A stretch of DNA of 64,000 nucleotides, taken from NCBI RefSeq assembly GCF_900497805.2, contig NW_020954610.1, forward strand, positions 23,201,728-23,265,727, given 5' to 3'. Each line of letters begins with the position of its first letter. Within the stretch, counting starts at the first letter, position 1. The DNA comes from Vombatus ursinus (Eukaryota > Chordata > Mammalia > Diprotodontia > Vombatidae). The notes under the pieces are model-generated. The model had not been told where the DNA came from. It made no database searches and was given only the letters and a program-made list of their open reading frames with translations. Positions 10,690 through 23,500 of the stretch are shown piece by piece. The position numbers and the translations under genes are program-made.

Positions 10690-12590
10690 CAAAAAATGAT
10701 TATCTCAATAGATGCATAAAAAGTTTTGAAAAAAATACAATGTCCATTCCTATTAAAAACACTAGGGAGCATAGGAATTAATGAAATTTTCCTTAAAGTG
10801 ATAAGTAGCATCTATCTAAAACCATGAGCAAGCATTATATGTAATGAGGATAAGCTAGAAGCATTCCCAGTAAGATCAGGTGTGAAACAAGGATGTCCAT
10901 TATCACCACCATTACTCAATACCATACTAAAAATATTAGCTTTATCAATGAGAGAATAAAAGGAAATTCAAGTAATTAAAATAGATAATGAATAAACAAA
11001 GCTATCACTCTTTGAAGATGATATTATGGTATACTTAGAGAATCCTACAGAATCAACTAAAAAATTACTTGAAATAATTAACAATTTAACAAAGTTGCAG
11101 AATATAAAATAAACCCACATAAACCATTGGCATTTCCATATATTGCTAACAAAGACCAGCAAGAAGAGATAGAGGAGAAGTTCCATTTAAAATAAAAGTA
11201 GATTATATAAAATATTTGGGAGTCTAACTGCCAAGAGAAACCCATTAATTCTGTGAACACAATTAGATGATATTTTTCACACAAATAGTCAAATCTAAAT
11301 AATAGGGAAAATAACAGTTGCTCATGGGTAGACTGACCTAATACAATAAAAATGACAATTCTACCTAAATTAATTTACTTACTTAGTGCCTTACCAATCA
11401 AACTACAAAAAATATTTTATAGAGCTAGAAAACCTAATAACAAAATTTATCTGGAAGGAAAGTGGTCCAGATTATCAAGGGAAAGAATGAAAAAAAATGC
11501 AAGAGAAGATGGCCTAGCCATACCAGATCTAAAACTGTATTATAAAGCAGCAATCATCAAAACTACTTGGTACTGGCTAAGAAATACTGGAGGATTGATA
11601 GAATAGATTAGGTACACAAGACACAGTAGTCAATGAATATAGTAATCTACTATTCCAAAGAGTACAATTTCTGGGATAAAACTCACTATTTGACAAAATA
11701 GTGAGAAAAGCCTGGAGAAACTGGAAAATAGTATGGAAGAAAATAGCCATAGACCAACATCTTACCCCATGTACCAAGATAAGGTCAAAATGTGTTTAAA
11801 TGGATTTAGACATAAAGAGTTATATTATAAGCAAATTAAGAAAACAAAGAATAGTTTACCTGTCAGATTTCTGAAGAAGTTAAGAATTTATGACCAAACA
11901 AGAGATAAAGAACATTGTGAAATGCAAAATGGACAATTTTGATTACATCAAATTTTTTTTTTTTGCAAAAAGAAAGCCAATGCAACCAAGATTAGAAGGG
12001 AAGTAGAAAGCTGGGAAACAATTTTTACTGCCAGTGTCTCTGATAAAAGCCTTATTTCTAAAATATATGGAGAACCGAGATAAATTTAAAAGAATACAAG
12101 TCATTCCTCAATAGACAAATAGTCAAAGGATATGCACAGGCAGTTTTCAGAAGCTATCTATAGTCATATGAAAAAGTGCTCTAAATCACTATTTGATTAG
12201 AGAAATGCAAATGTAACAATTCTGAGGTACCATATCATACCTATTAGATTGGCTAACATGAGAAAACAGGAAAATTATAAATATTGGAGAAGGTGTTGGA
12301 AAATTAGAACACTGATGCATTTTTGGTGGAGTTGTGAATTGATCCAACCATTCTAGAGAAAAATTTGGAACTATCTACAAAGGGCTATAAAACTGTACTT
12401 ACACTTTGATCCAAAAATACCACTACTAGGTCTGTATCTTAAAACGATCATAAAAAAATGAAAAGGACCCGCACATAACAAATATTTATAGCAGCTCTTT
12501 TTGTGGTGGCAAAGAATTATAAATTGATGCGATGCCCAACAATTAAGGAGTGACTGAACAAGTTGTGGCATATGAATGTAATGGTATATT
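10690..12590 (+). pseudogene. L1 ORF2 relic, C-terminal half
   Basis: ORF2 encodes the endonuclease and reverse transcriptase of L1. Only the reverse-transcriptase palm onward is present. The VKQGCPLSP motif lies near 10885 and the catalytic motif reads FEDD at 11011-11022 instead of the usual FADD, keeping both aspartates. The best open piece is 11352-11606 (MTILPKLIYLLSALPIKL...). Multiple stops and frameshifts break the frame. The C-terminal cysteine region (MHFWWSCELIQPF-like) is near 12315. The long minus-strand frame 12371-12853 is only a shadow of this. Confidence 0.85.
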
Positions 12591-12850
12591 ATTTTTCCAT
12601 TAGAAATGATGAACAGGTGGATTTCAGAAAAATCTGGAAAGACTTGCATGAACTGATGATGAATGAAATATGCAGAACCAGGAGAATATTTTACACAGTA
12701 ACAACAATACTGTGCATCGACCAGCTTTGATAGATTTAACTCTTCTGGGCAATGCAATGATCTAAGACAACTCCCAAAAGACTCATGAGGGAAAATGTTA
12801 TCCACATCCAGAGAAAGAACTATAAAGTCTGAATGCAGATCAAGGAATGC

Positions 12851-12853
<3 letters not shown>

Positions 12854-12911
<58 letters not shown>
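12854..12911. repeat. (TC)n microsatellite within an L1 3'UTR
   Basis: About 58 bp of pure TC. It sits where other L1s here have the CATACTATTTCCTCTC 3'UTR block, so it grew from that pyrimidine-rich stretch. Confidence 0.95.
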
Positions 12912-12914
<3 letters not shown>

Positions 12915-13069
12915 TTTTGTTTTTCTTTCTCATGGTTTTTCCCTTTTGCTCTGATTTCTCTTTCATAGCATTACTAATGTGGACATATGCTTAATATGAT
13001 TGTACATGTAAAACTTATATCAGATTGCATGCCATCTTGGGTGGGGGTGGGGGGGAAGAAGGAGGGGAA

Positions 13070-13390
13070 ATGCCCAGCTGCTATGTGCTGGGAGATATAG
13101 TAATTAATCAAAACCGTTTCTGCCCATAAGGAAATAATATTCTATTAGAGGAAAGAGCATGAATACACAAAAATAAATACAAAATAGATAAAAAATAATT
13201 TCTGACAGGAGCACACAAGTCTCATATGAAAGGTATTAACACTAGTACACAGGTTCCAAAGGTTTTGATGGAGAGTAGGGAAAAGTCAAATCAGTACTCT
13301 GGTGAGATACAATCAACATGGATAGTAAGAAGTAGCATGAAGTGGTGGTCATAAAACAGTTGACTGGATATTGACTAATGTTACATCACT
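13070..13390 (-). mobile_element. L2 relic, minus strand
   Basis: Reads as the reverse complement of an L2 3' end: CTGCTATGTGCTGGGAGATA followed by GTTTCTGCCCATAAGGAAAT and the bp after it. Diverged; the far boundary is uncertain. Confidence 0.6.
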
Positions 13391-14869
13391 ATCACACCCC
13401 TTTAACAGTCACTAATTCAATGAACAGTGATACTGCATTTGCCTTAGGGAAAACTATGCTAGCAAGTCAATGGGTATGAGATAGATTTTCTCCTTTGCCT
13501 AAGTTAATGCAACAATCTTAAGAGAGTTCCCTATGTGCAGTTTTGCTTTGAAAAAAATTATTAAAACCACAGGATAGAAGTTAATGGTTAGTGTAAAATG
13601 CTATTAGCATAACAGCAGGAGAAAAACCTAAATGAGCTCTGATCCCGAGTAAAAAGATGTCATTCAGCAAATAGCAAATGTTATGATAGAGAAATAATGT
13701 TAGATTTTAGTGGAGGAGAAAGGATTAGTTATTAAACATAGTGGAAAGGAGACAAGTATTTATATTTGGAGGAAAAGAGCATGAGACAGAGAGTTAACAT
13801 AGTGAAGCCATTGGAGAGGGGAAGCAATACAATGCACTACATTACCTGAAGAAGAATGCAACATTAAAACACCTCATCAAGGAATGAGGCACAAGGTCTT
13901 CCTCCATGAAGTGCTAAACAATCAGAAGCAGCTACATTCAAAGTATACACAACTGAAAGCAAGATCATTAGAACAGCTTTGAGCACAAACCTCATTGCAG
14001 AGAAAGAAACTGAGAAATAGTAAGGAAGAAAAAGGCAGGATTCTGATGTATAGGGTTTGAGATGTTTCAAAGATGAAAACTGCTGTCCTTTGTCTTGACT
14101 AAAGAGGATTTTCTCCTTTTGAAAGAAAAAAGATTTAAGCCAGAGAGTAAGATTTTTTTAAGCTAATAAAAATTCCAGATAATATTGCATGTGAATTTAT
14201 AAAGGGTTTTTCATGGTAGAGTGAGTATTCCTTGGAAAACCCATCCAGGAATGTGAACAAAAAATTATGACCTGGAAAGGCTCCAGTAGATATCCCCAAA
14301 TCAAAGAGATCTAACTTAAAATAAACAAATAAATTAGTCCAGTTCTTGTGGGAAAAAAAAATCTTTGTAGGTTCACCTATGAATCAGAATCATTGCCTTT
14401 TTCATATCATTGCATTGTTCTGTATGTTGGCACCAGGAAATTGTGGTATGCAAAACAACCAGGAGGAAAAAACATCGGGTTCCTTTTTTTTTTCTCATTT
14501 TCTCTGAACACAGAAAATTGATCAAAATGGCCAAGAAATTTAATCAACCACTCTGATTAACAAGATACATTGCTGGCTGTCAGTGATAAAACTAAGAAGA
14601 CAGTGAAGGGACATGTGTTTGGCTTTTTCTTTTTTATTCTGAGTCATTCTTATCACTTTGCATTTTCATTGTTTGAGCTACTTTATAGCCTCAAAAGCAA
14701 AAACTCATCTCAAATCATCAGAATTCCTGCCTCCCTATCTTACCTGGATAGTCAGAGAGGAAATTGTTTGCAAGACTGACATATAATTTGCAATTTTAAA
14801 GAAGACTCAATTATGTATATGCATAGCTATCATTTGCAAATTTTATTTTTATAGTCTAATCAGAAGAAA
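13391..14869. other. Unplaced sequence
   Basis: No coding frame of note, no recognised repeat. Frames of 68-69 codons at 13864-14070 (minus) and 14570-14779 (plus) are isolated and hydrophobic by base composition only. Confidence 0.45.
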
Positions 14870-15205
14870 CCAATTTAATTCAATAAGCATTTATGTAGAA
14901 ACTTCTGTGGAAAGCCAGGGGTGGGAGAAATTATTATAGCTCACTATTATCTGATGTCTTAATGTTTGAAAAACACTACTTAAAAAAAACACTACTTGTT
15001 TCTCCTTTAAGCCTCAAAACAAAATTGTTAGAGGTGTGTACTACACATATTAATACTTGGCCATTTTATAGAACAGAAAACTGAAGTTTGAAAACGTGAA
15101 ATGATTATGTCATATTCATGCATTTCATACATGTTAGAGGTGGGATTGGAATCCAGTTCTTCCTATTTTCTAATCCAATGATCTTTCTACTCTGTCACTA
15201 ACAAT
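14870..15205 (-). mobile_element. L2-tail fragment and MIR relic, minus strand
   Basis: 14870-14940 carries TTCAATAAGCATTTATG, an antisense L2-type tail. 14995-15205 carries CATTTTATAGAACAGAAAAC and GGTGGGATTGGAATCCAG, an antisense MIR body with the B-box side near its end. Confidence 0.55.
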
Positions 15206-15830
15206 CCATAGATCAACTCAAATTTGTTCTGTCCTGGTTCTGTGAAATGCTAGTATAACTACAGAAGGCATTGAGAAAGAAATCTATCATAATTTTAACC
15301 CTCTGCTATTTTAATTTCATAATTCTGTGATCCACATCAAGGAGTCATGTATTTTTTTAAATTCCAAGTGTTGTCTATTCAGGTGGTCAGTACCAATATC
15401 TATTTGATGGAAATGTGTTAATTTGTGATTCCTTAATATTTCCATCTATCCTCTTTAAAACAAATAAAAATAAAAACCAAATTTGCCACTCCCTTCCCCA
15501 TTTCCTTTAAATTGCCAAGTTCTTCTTCTTTAATAACTGGAGAAAATAAAACTGCTAACAGGTGGTTTTCTTTAGTCACGAGATTACCTTATCTCTCTTT
15601 ATGATAAAACCATCTACTCTGAGTTTAGGATCCCACAGATGGTGAAATTTGTCTAAAAACCTGTAGGATCTTCTTTACATATATTATTTTCATGATATAA
15701 CCCTCTTTGAGATATATTCACTTATTAGAGCTATCAGGGAGTTGACAATTTTAAAATATTTTGATTAAACTAGAAATTATTATAGCATATTAATAGCAAA
15801 TAGTTTTGTAGATATAGATTTTGATATGTA
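15206..15830. other. Unplaced sequence
   Basis: No gene or repeat recognised. Confidence 0.45.
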
Positions 15831-16400
15831 GAGATTAAGATATTATATATGTACATATATATGCATATATACATACATATAGATATATAAATCTATTTTG
15901 ATCTCTATATGTCAAAATATATCTTTCTGATATGTGTGTACATATATGTATGTATACATGTGTGTGTATATATATATATACAGAGAGAGCATTACAAACC
16001 TTGAAGCTCTACAAAATATTTATATTAATATATGTGTATATGCACACACACATACACACATAACTTATCCTCCTTGAGCCTGATTTCCTATTCTGTAAAA
16101 TAAGCATAAAAAGACCATCTGCCTCACAATTTGGACATTGTGAGGATACACACAAATGCACACACATATATATTTCTGCATAATATATGCACACATTTGT
16201 TCTATACTTATATGGTACATGTTACAAAATAAATGTATATGTAATATGTGGATATATACAATACACATAGTATATACCTATATGCATAGTTATAAACATA
16301 TATAAATTCATGTGTGTTGTATGTATGTATGTATGCATTATACATGTTACACAAATATATGAACTATTTATGCACATGCATATCTATATATTTATGTATA
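15831..16400. repeat. TA/CA-rich low-complexity tract
   Basis: Interleaved TA, GTAT, CACA and ATGT runs such as TGTGTGTATATATATATATA near 15961-15980. Small frames here (61-68 codons rich in Tyr, Ile, Cys, Val) are products of the repeats, not genes. Confidence 0.8.
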
Positions 16401-16595
16401 TATGTGCAAAATCTCTTTTGACCCTCATGACACTAGGTAGATGTTGTTTTTATACCTATTTTACAGAAAAGGAAACTCAGACTCAGGAAGGACAGGTTAA
16501 TTATCTAGGATTTTAAAAGTGATCCAGCTCTTAGAGCCAACTGGCTCTAAATATAGTGACCTGTCCATTGTTCCATCTCATTATCCCTATCCATT
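16401..16595 (-). mobile_element. MIR CORE-SINE relic
   Basis: Antisense MIR pattern: TATTTTACAGAAAAGGAAAC, GGACAGGTTAATTATCTAGG and a TGTTCCATCTCATTATCC end. Confidence 0.65.
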
Positions 16596-16963
16596 TCTAA
16601 AGAACATGAAGGAAACTTACACATACCACCTTTTGGCATTCTCTCCCATAGAAGAATAATATTTATTTTTCCCTCCTTGCTTAACCCAATAGTTCACCAT
16701 GAAGGATATATCCTTTTGGGAAGTTATATCTGTGTTATGTCAGTTACTGAAAGAGTACTGAGTTTCTCTGTTTGAATGAGTAAGGTAGAGGGGAAAAAAT
16801 ATGTTCTTTCCTTCATGGCCCAGCTGAGTCCTCAAGGAATTAGCCAAAGGAAAAAAAGAACAATCAGTAGCAAGTGGTCCTGAAAGAGATTTTTGCCTTT
16901 TTGGGGTCTGTTACCGACACCTTAGTCTAAACTGAAATTGCTTTATATCATTATGTATTTGCT

Positions 16964-16995
<32 letters not shown>

Positions 16996-17004
16996 TTCAT
17001 GTTG
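16596..17004. other. Unplaced sequence with an AT microsatellite
   Basis: Only a pure AT run at about 16969-16996 stands out. Confidence 0.5.
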
Positions 17005-17100
17005 TCTAACCCAAATAGAATGTAGGTTCATTGGAGATGAGGACTGTTTCATTTTCCTTCATGTTTCCAATGACTGGTATATGTCTATTGATTGTCAACT
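17005..17100 (+). mobile_element. L2 3' end relic
   Basis: TAGAATGTAGGTTCATTGGA followed by GAGGACTGTTTCATTTTCCT is the diverged L2/MAR1-type 3' end. Confidence 0.55.
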
Positions 17101-18209
17101 TATAATTGGATACAAATTTTGTTTAATATGACCAACATGATAATGCTACAACAGCCCATCTAGACTTTGAACCTTCTGTCATACAGGGTTGGTAACCTCT
17201 GTTAATTAGCAAATACTGCCCCACAGTAGTGCCTAGTAAACATTCTGTGATGATAAACTTGAACTGAGAATAGGCACTTAGCACCCTTGAGAATGCTTTT
17301 GTTTATTTTATAAATCCTCACTTGTGAATAGAGATGATTGAAAAAAGTCTTGGGACACATCAGTTTAAAAAAAAAGAATGACTCCTTTGGTTTAACTTCT
17401 GGTAGCATGTTGATTAAGGAGAAACAGCAGATAGAGAATGAGATTAGATGGGGACTTGGGGAAATTCATTACTAAAGAGTCAGGAAGAGGAAGGGGAGCC
17501 AGTAAAGAAGATGGAGAATTAGCAATTAGAAAGGTAGGAGAACCCAATAAGAATGCAATTTCATAAAAGTCAAAGAAGGAAAATGCATAAAACTTGATGA
17601 GATAATCAATCTTATTTGGAGTATCACTGATTCTGAGTACCTCATTTTATTCAGGAGTAAAAATTATTATCATAGGACCTGAGAAAGTTATAGTGGAATT
17701 CCTGATATTTATATCTTCCCCAATGCTGATGTGATAGTAATAGCATGTGGATAAAGATTGTTCATATGTAGATTACATAACGTATTTAAAAGACACATAG
17801 AGTCCTCTGTGAGACAAGGATGTTTTATGTTGCTGAGAAGTGGAACAAAGATGAGCAAGCTTTCAGCCTTTCTCTAGCTAGCTCATGCACTGCAATTTGA
17901 TTGGAACTGAAGGTTTTATTGAGAGTAAACCTTAACCACAATGTCATTATGTTTCCTTTTTCTTTTGAGAAAGTAGAGCCTTAGGGACAGCAACCTAAGT
18001 TAGGTTAAATGGTAAGACCTAAGATTTGAAATATATTCCTGACCAAGCGTTACATGACCGATGAACTGAAACCCAGGAAAGACATTAGGAGACATCAAGG
18101 GATTTACTGTGTTAGAGAAATGATTCTCCCCTTCATTCATTGACTCTGGCCACAAGTTAACAACTCTTTCTATTGAATGTATATATTTGAGGGACAGTGA
18201 CTCTAAACA
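17101..18209. other. Unplaced sequence
   Basis: No coding frame or recognisable repeat. Confidence 0.45.
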
Positions 18210-19115
18210 AATAAATCCAAATCCTTTTCACATTATAACCCTTCAAATACTTGGAGTCAGTTATCAGAATTAAGTTTATGTTCACCAGGCTAAATAATAT
18301 AAATTCTTTCAAACAATCCTCATGTGACATTCACCATCTTAGCTGTATTCCTCTAGACATTTTCTAACTTACTGTTATTTAAAATATCTGGTGCTCAGAA
18401 CTAAGCACAATGATCCAAATGTGGCCTCACCAGATGAGTGATAAAATGATAGTATCACAATCCTCTCTCTGGGAACTATTTCTTTCTTAAGGAAGTCTAA
18501 GTTTATATTTTTCCCCAATATATCAATCTATTATTTCACATTGGGCTTGCTTCTAATAATTTTCAGATATTTTGAGACAAATTTGTTTATCCATTACTTT
18601 CCCATCTCATAGTTGTAAAATTGAATTCTGGAAGCCAAAAGTAATATTTATCTCTTTTATGTTTTATCTCATTGGATTTAGCCCAATATTCTACTCTATC
18701 TAGATGTTTTTGATACTGATGCTATCTAGTAATATGCTCATGATCCTTCCTAGTGCTGTCATTAACAAATTTAGTAATCATTCCATTTATTATTTCATAT
18801 AAATCATTGGTAAAAGTCATGAATAGAACATTATCAAGACTATATCCCTAATAATCTACAGTAGAGGCCTTTTGTAGTTTATATCATTTGTATGATATTA
18901 CATCATTAATAATAATCATTAACTGCTTGTACCTTGCCATTCAATGAGGTCTTGAAGTCATTGACATTTCTCCATCTTGTCCACAAGAATACAGTAAGAC
19001 TCCATACATTTTTTGCTAAAATGTAGGTTAACTCAGGCCCACAGACATGAATAAAGTTTCTCATCTAATTGCAACACATGACCTGTACAATCTCAATTCA
19101 GTTGATCAAGGAATT
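18210..19115 (-). mobile_element. CR1/L3 LINE relic, minus strand
   Basis: The plus strand reads like the antisense of CR1-family ORF2. Landmarks in order are CCAGGCTAAATAATATAAAT, CAAACAATCCTCATGTGACA, GGTGCTCAGAACTAAGCACA, AATGTGGCCTCACCAGATGA, ATCATTGGTAAAAGTCATGA and CCATCTTGTCCACAAGAATA. They fall in the same order and spacing as in CR1/L3 antisense sequence that I remember from bird and mammal genomes. About 0.9 kb of the reverse-transcriptase 3' side. Very old, with no open frame. Confidence 0.75.
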
Positions 19116-20009
19116 TCTATATAAGGAATCTAAATACTGATTCCAAAAGAGAAGTGTTCTCATCTAATTAAGGTATCAGAGTATTAGCATGTCTTCTCCT
19201 ATCTCTAAAGCATATTTTTTTTAATCTTCCATGTTGAATAGTTGATATTAGCTAATCTAAATAGAATTACACTGGCTTCCCCTTTAAACTAACTGTGGTT
19301 GGGTTTTTCTAATGGCATGAATATCTTGGTCACTGATTCTAGTTGGGAGGAATCATTTATTTCTTAAGTGATTTTTCTCTCATCCTCTTGTGATGAAGGA
19401 TAGAAGCAAGTCTGTGAAAGAGTAATTTTGCCTATTCTAAAAGTGTTCAAACAATTATCAACTGGGAAATAATTGTAATCTCAGAGTACATTGCAGTTTT
19501 GACTATTTTAGTATATATTCCTTGAGGGAAAATATTGTGGAAGTCATCTTAACTAGTTACAAATAAAAAACAGAAAGAACTACCTTCAATATTCCATTCA
19601 ATGACAATTTATAAGTAGTACTGCAAACATTCTAGAGTCTTAAGATATTGTTGCCTGCTCTCTGAATGTAACACATCAATGGGCCATTGCTTCATGTGAC
19701 TAATCAGGATCAATTGATCCTAGTTGAGATTCCTTTGTTCCTTTAGTTGAATATTGAACAAAACATTTTCTCAAGGTGGAACATTCCTTTTTCCTATAGA
19801 ACATGTACATCCTGAATATATAAGTAGAAGCATCAATATAGTCTGAATAAGAAAATATATGTTTGAACTGATTAGTCCATGTTACAGAGTATACATTTCC
19901 TGTGTTCTGATTCTCTTGGACAAATCTCTCTGCTTTATTATAGACCACTTTGATATTAGGAGTTGTTCTTTTTCTTTTTTCCTCTGAAACATAATGATAA
20001 GCATATCTC
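19116..20009. other. Unplaced sequence
   Basis: An 82-codon minus-strand frame at 19700-19948 shows no recognisable domain. No repeat identified; the left part may be more CR1 too worn to see. Confidence 0.45.
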
Positions 20010-20225
20010 CCATTTTTATAGTGCTTTAAAGTGAAAAAAAATTTCCCCCAAATATCTGTGTGAGAAAATATAGTGCAAACATTATTATTTCTACTTTGAT
20101 AGGTAATGGAATTAGGTTCATAGAGTTGAAGTGATTTTTTTCAAGTTCACCTAGCTGATAAGCTTTTAGTCCAGGATCTGAGCTCAAATAACTTCACTCT
20201 TTCTTCTATATCATATTTCCTTTCC
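20010..20225 (-). mobile_element. MIR CORE-SINE relic
   Basis: Antisense MIR layout: CATTTTTATAGTGCTTTAAA, GAGTTGAAGTGATTTTTTTC, CCAGGATCTGAGCTCAAATA and a run of pyrimidines at the head. Confidence 0.6.
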
Positions 20226-21119
20226 CATGATACAATCTTATTGGGTAGGACATTGCCTTGAGGCATTAGAAATGTTACATTTTTTTAAATCAAATGGTAT
20301 GTTTGAAGTCCTTTACTGGAAATCCCACTTATATAGGGGTTCCACATGGTATAATCTAAGATATCTCTAACATCGTAGTATTGAGCGAGATAGTACAATT
20401 CTATATGAGAAACATCAGTGTTATCATTTAGTCTAGAAGTTTTGCATTGGCCTTACATCCTAAATTTAGAAATAAGGATTATGATAGGAACTGTGCCAAG
20501 GACTTCAATGATATAAGGACCTCTTTGTCTTGATCTCCTCTATATAAAACATACATTAAAATCATATCCTTGTCAACAACTCGTTCATGCTTTAAGGACA
20601 TAGTAGAGAGAAGGAAAACAAGACCCTGGCAGAAGTTACTAAACAGGAGTCTATTCATTGCATATCTAGTGCTGATGGTAAGAAACATCAGCAGTTTCTT
20701 TTCAACAGGATAGATCCATCAACAGCAGACGTATACTCATTCCATTTATTAAGTATAGAAGGGTCTGTGAATGTAATTAATTGAATTTGATCAAATGTAA
20801 GAAAGACCTCTCCAGGTCTTTTCTGGGAAGACCATGGCCTCATTCACATTATTATCTTCCTGACCTTCAAATTGTACCCAGTATCACAAAGAAATCATAA
20901 GAAATGGCTAGACTATTTTGTCTAGCTCAATTTTCCCCAAAATAAAACTCTATCCCTAAGTATAGGGGAATATTTAGACTTAATTCAAATATGGATCACA
21001 TCCTCCACACATCCAAAGCAATAGCTAAAGTTGTGGATAATATTTCTCATGTTTCTACTTTTTCATATTTTCTATTGTCCTCTCCATAAAAAAAATTTTT
21101 ATCCCCAAATCTTTCCTTC
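20226..21119. other. Unplaced sequence
   Basis: No gene or recognised repeat. Confidence 0.45.
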
Positions 21120-21995
21120 TAAATTTTCCTGTTCCTACTGAAATCATTTGTCATCATTCTTCCAGTTTCTGAAGTTCATAATCTCATCATTGTTCTATAC
21201 TTCTTATTTGCCTTCACTCCACCTACCCAGTCATTTGCCAAATTTTACCATTACCTTGACAATATCTGATACCTTTCTCTCCACTCACACTTCAGACCCT
21301 CATCACCAATTGGTTAGATTATTGCAACAGCCTACTAATCGATCTTTCTCCTTCAGCTCTCTCATGACTCCACTCTATCCTATACATTGCTTTCACCTTT
21401 TTTTCCCTTAAGAACAAATATGACTATGTGACTCTCCTTTTCAAACCAGTTCCAGCATTTTCCCATTGACTATAAGAACAAATATTTCTCCATTTAGTTT
21501 TTAAAGCTCTATGCAATTGGGTCCTAACCTATCTTTCCAGCTTTACTGAATGCTCTTTCTACCCTGACCTGATCCAGCCAAACTTATCTTTTCTGTGTTA
21601 CTAATACACAACACTCAATATGCTATTTCTATGCCTTTGCACTGATCTTCATATATGCCTGAATTACGCTCTCTCTTTATTTCCACCTCATAGCATCTCA
21701 GCCCTCCTTTAAGACTCAGCTCAAGAACCATCTTTGTGGAATTTTTCCATGATCCCTCCCCAACCATTAGTGGCCTCTCTTCCAAATTGCACTATATTTA
21801 ACTCCTTTGTATATATTTACATTTATTATCAATATTTATATTGTGTATTTTATACATACTGGCTCTTCCATGACAATATAAGCTTTTTGCAAGTATTGTC
21901 TCTGTCTTTGAACTTGTCTCTGCAATCTTTACCAATGTGACTAGAATATACTAAGATCTTAAGAAATATTTTTTGGTTCATTGATGACAAACTTT
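21120..21995 (+). mobile_element. L2 LINE 3' region relic
   Basis: Carries the L2 pattern in order: GGTTAGATTATTGCAACAGC (antisense-like Leu-Asp-Tyr-Cys-Asn region), CCTCCTTTAAGACTCAGCTC, and a tail near 21950-21985 (AAGAAATATTTTTTGGTTCA). About 0.9 kb, diverged, no functional frame. Confidence 0.7.
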
Positions 21996-23225
21996 GCTGT
22001 TATTTTTACACATATCCATGAATAACTGTGTTAATTATTCAATACTACTATTATGTGAAATATTAAGTATTTTATCATAACCTTTACTAAAAATTATCTC
22101 TGAAAAGTGTGACATTGCAAAAGATTACCAGAGGTAGGACAAGTGAATTTACATTAGTTGAATTCATTCTATGACACACTTCTAGTATGTTATAAAGGTT
22201 ATTGTGATTAAAACTAAAAAAAAATGACTCTAATGCCTTTGGTATCTTCACTCTGTATGACACACAGAATTTATATTTAACTTTCTTTCACCTTGATTTT
22301 TATATCCCTTGCCTATAGGGATAATTCTGGACAACAGTTTTGAAAAGTATGTAAAATTTCCTTTCATCGACCTTCCATTTGCCTTTTGATAGAGCACTCT
22401 TTGCCTCTACTCTCTTCACCATTCCCTGAACACAGAATATAATGTTCTTTTTTTTTACCCTTGCCCCTTACTACCTCTAAAATTCCCATAGTAACACCTC
22501 AGAATGGTGAACATGAACTTTCATAAATATAAAAAGTTTGAGTAGATAACTACTGCTATGATTTTTATGGAATGGCAATTGGGGGGTATCAAAGAAATAT
22601 TTTTATATTTCAAAAGATTATTTCATTAACCTAACACGGTTCAAAAGAAAAAAAAAAGCTACACCATTCATTCCCTTTAGCTAAAAAGAAAAATGTTTTA
22701 TGGAAGTAAGACATTAAGTCATCGTCAGTCCTTCCAGCTTACCTTCTGCTTTTTAGGGTCCCTACCTCACTCTATTCAGCTTGAAACTTTGTCTGATCTC
22801 TTTTCCCTATTCCACTCTCTTTTACACCTAATCTTATATCTCCTTCATCTCAATTTTCAGATGGGGAATAGTCAGTACTCATAACTGCCATTCCTTTCTT
22901 GGTTCTTTCTTTGGTTGCTTCTTTCCAGAATTCCATTCAAGGCTGAGAGGAAGACTACTAGAAACTGGGGAACTCTGAGTATATTATCTGTTTATTCACA
23001 CATACATTTCCGTTTTTCAAACTTCCAATGGTAATATCAAAGAGCAATGGATTTCACATAGCTTGTGCTAAAGGAAGACCACCATTTCAGGACTAAAACA
23101 ATAGTGCTGACCATATGCAAAAATGATGCCATTGAAAAATTATGAGTTTTATATACATATATATTTGTATGGCCCATCCACATTCCTTAACCTGGTCCTC
23201 TCTATGATCAATTCTGTGCTCTTGC
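21996..23225. other. Unplaced sequence
   Basis: No coding frame or repeat recognised. Two A-rich runs at 22216-22225 and 22650-22660. Confidence 0.45.
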
Positions 23226-23500
23226 GATATGAGCAGATAAGTGGCACAGTGAATAAAGTGCTGAGCCTAGAGTGTGGGAGAAATAAGTTCAGTTCCAGTC
23301 TCAGACATTTACTAGTTGTGAGACTCTTTGTGGGCAAGTCTTAACCTCTGTGTGCCTAACTATCCTCAATATAAAATGAGAATAATAGAAGCACCTATCC
23401 CACAGGACATTGAGGATCAAATGAGATAATGTTTGTAAAGTTCTTTATTCAGTGACTGTGATGTGGTAGATATTTAATAAATACTTCACTTTATTACTGG
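23226..23500 (+). mobile_element. MAR1/MIR CORE-SINE, near full length
   Basis: Reads head to tail: GTGGCACAGTGAATAAAGTG (A-box side), CAGTTCCAGTCTCAGACATT (B-box side), then CAATATAAAATGAGAATAAT CORE region, AATGAGATAATGTTTGTAAA and an ATTTAATAAATACTT tail. Confidence 0.75.

Larger units (their letters stand above)
10650..13066 (+). mobile_element. 5'-truncated L1 (reverse transcriptase to 3'UTR)
   Basis: Starts within the reverse-transcriptase region (TATCTCAATAGATGC near 10700) and runs through the ORF2 C-terminus to a 3'UTR that stops near 13066 without the usual AACTCAAAATCTT tail. A long TC run (12854-12911) has grown inside the 3'UTR. It faces the minus-strand HAL1 end just upstream. 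Confidence 0.9.

Noticed and set aside
12371-12853. 160-codon minus-strand open frame
   Set aside because: It is the reverse side of L1 ORF2 C-terminus and 3'UTR. Similar shadow frames occur opposite other L1 copies.
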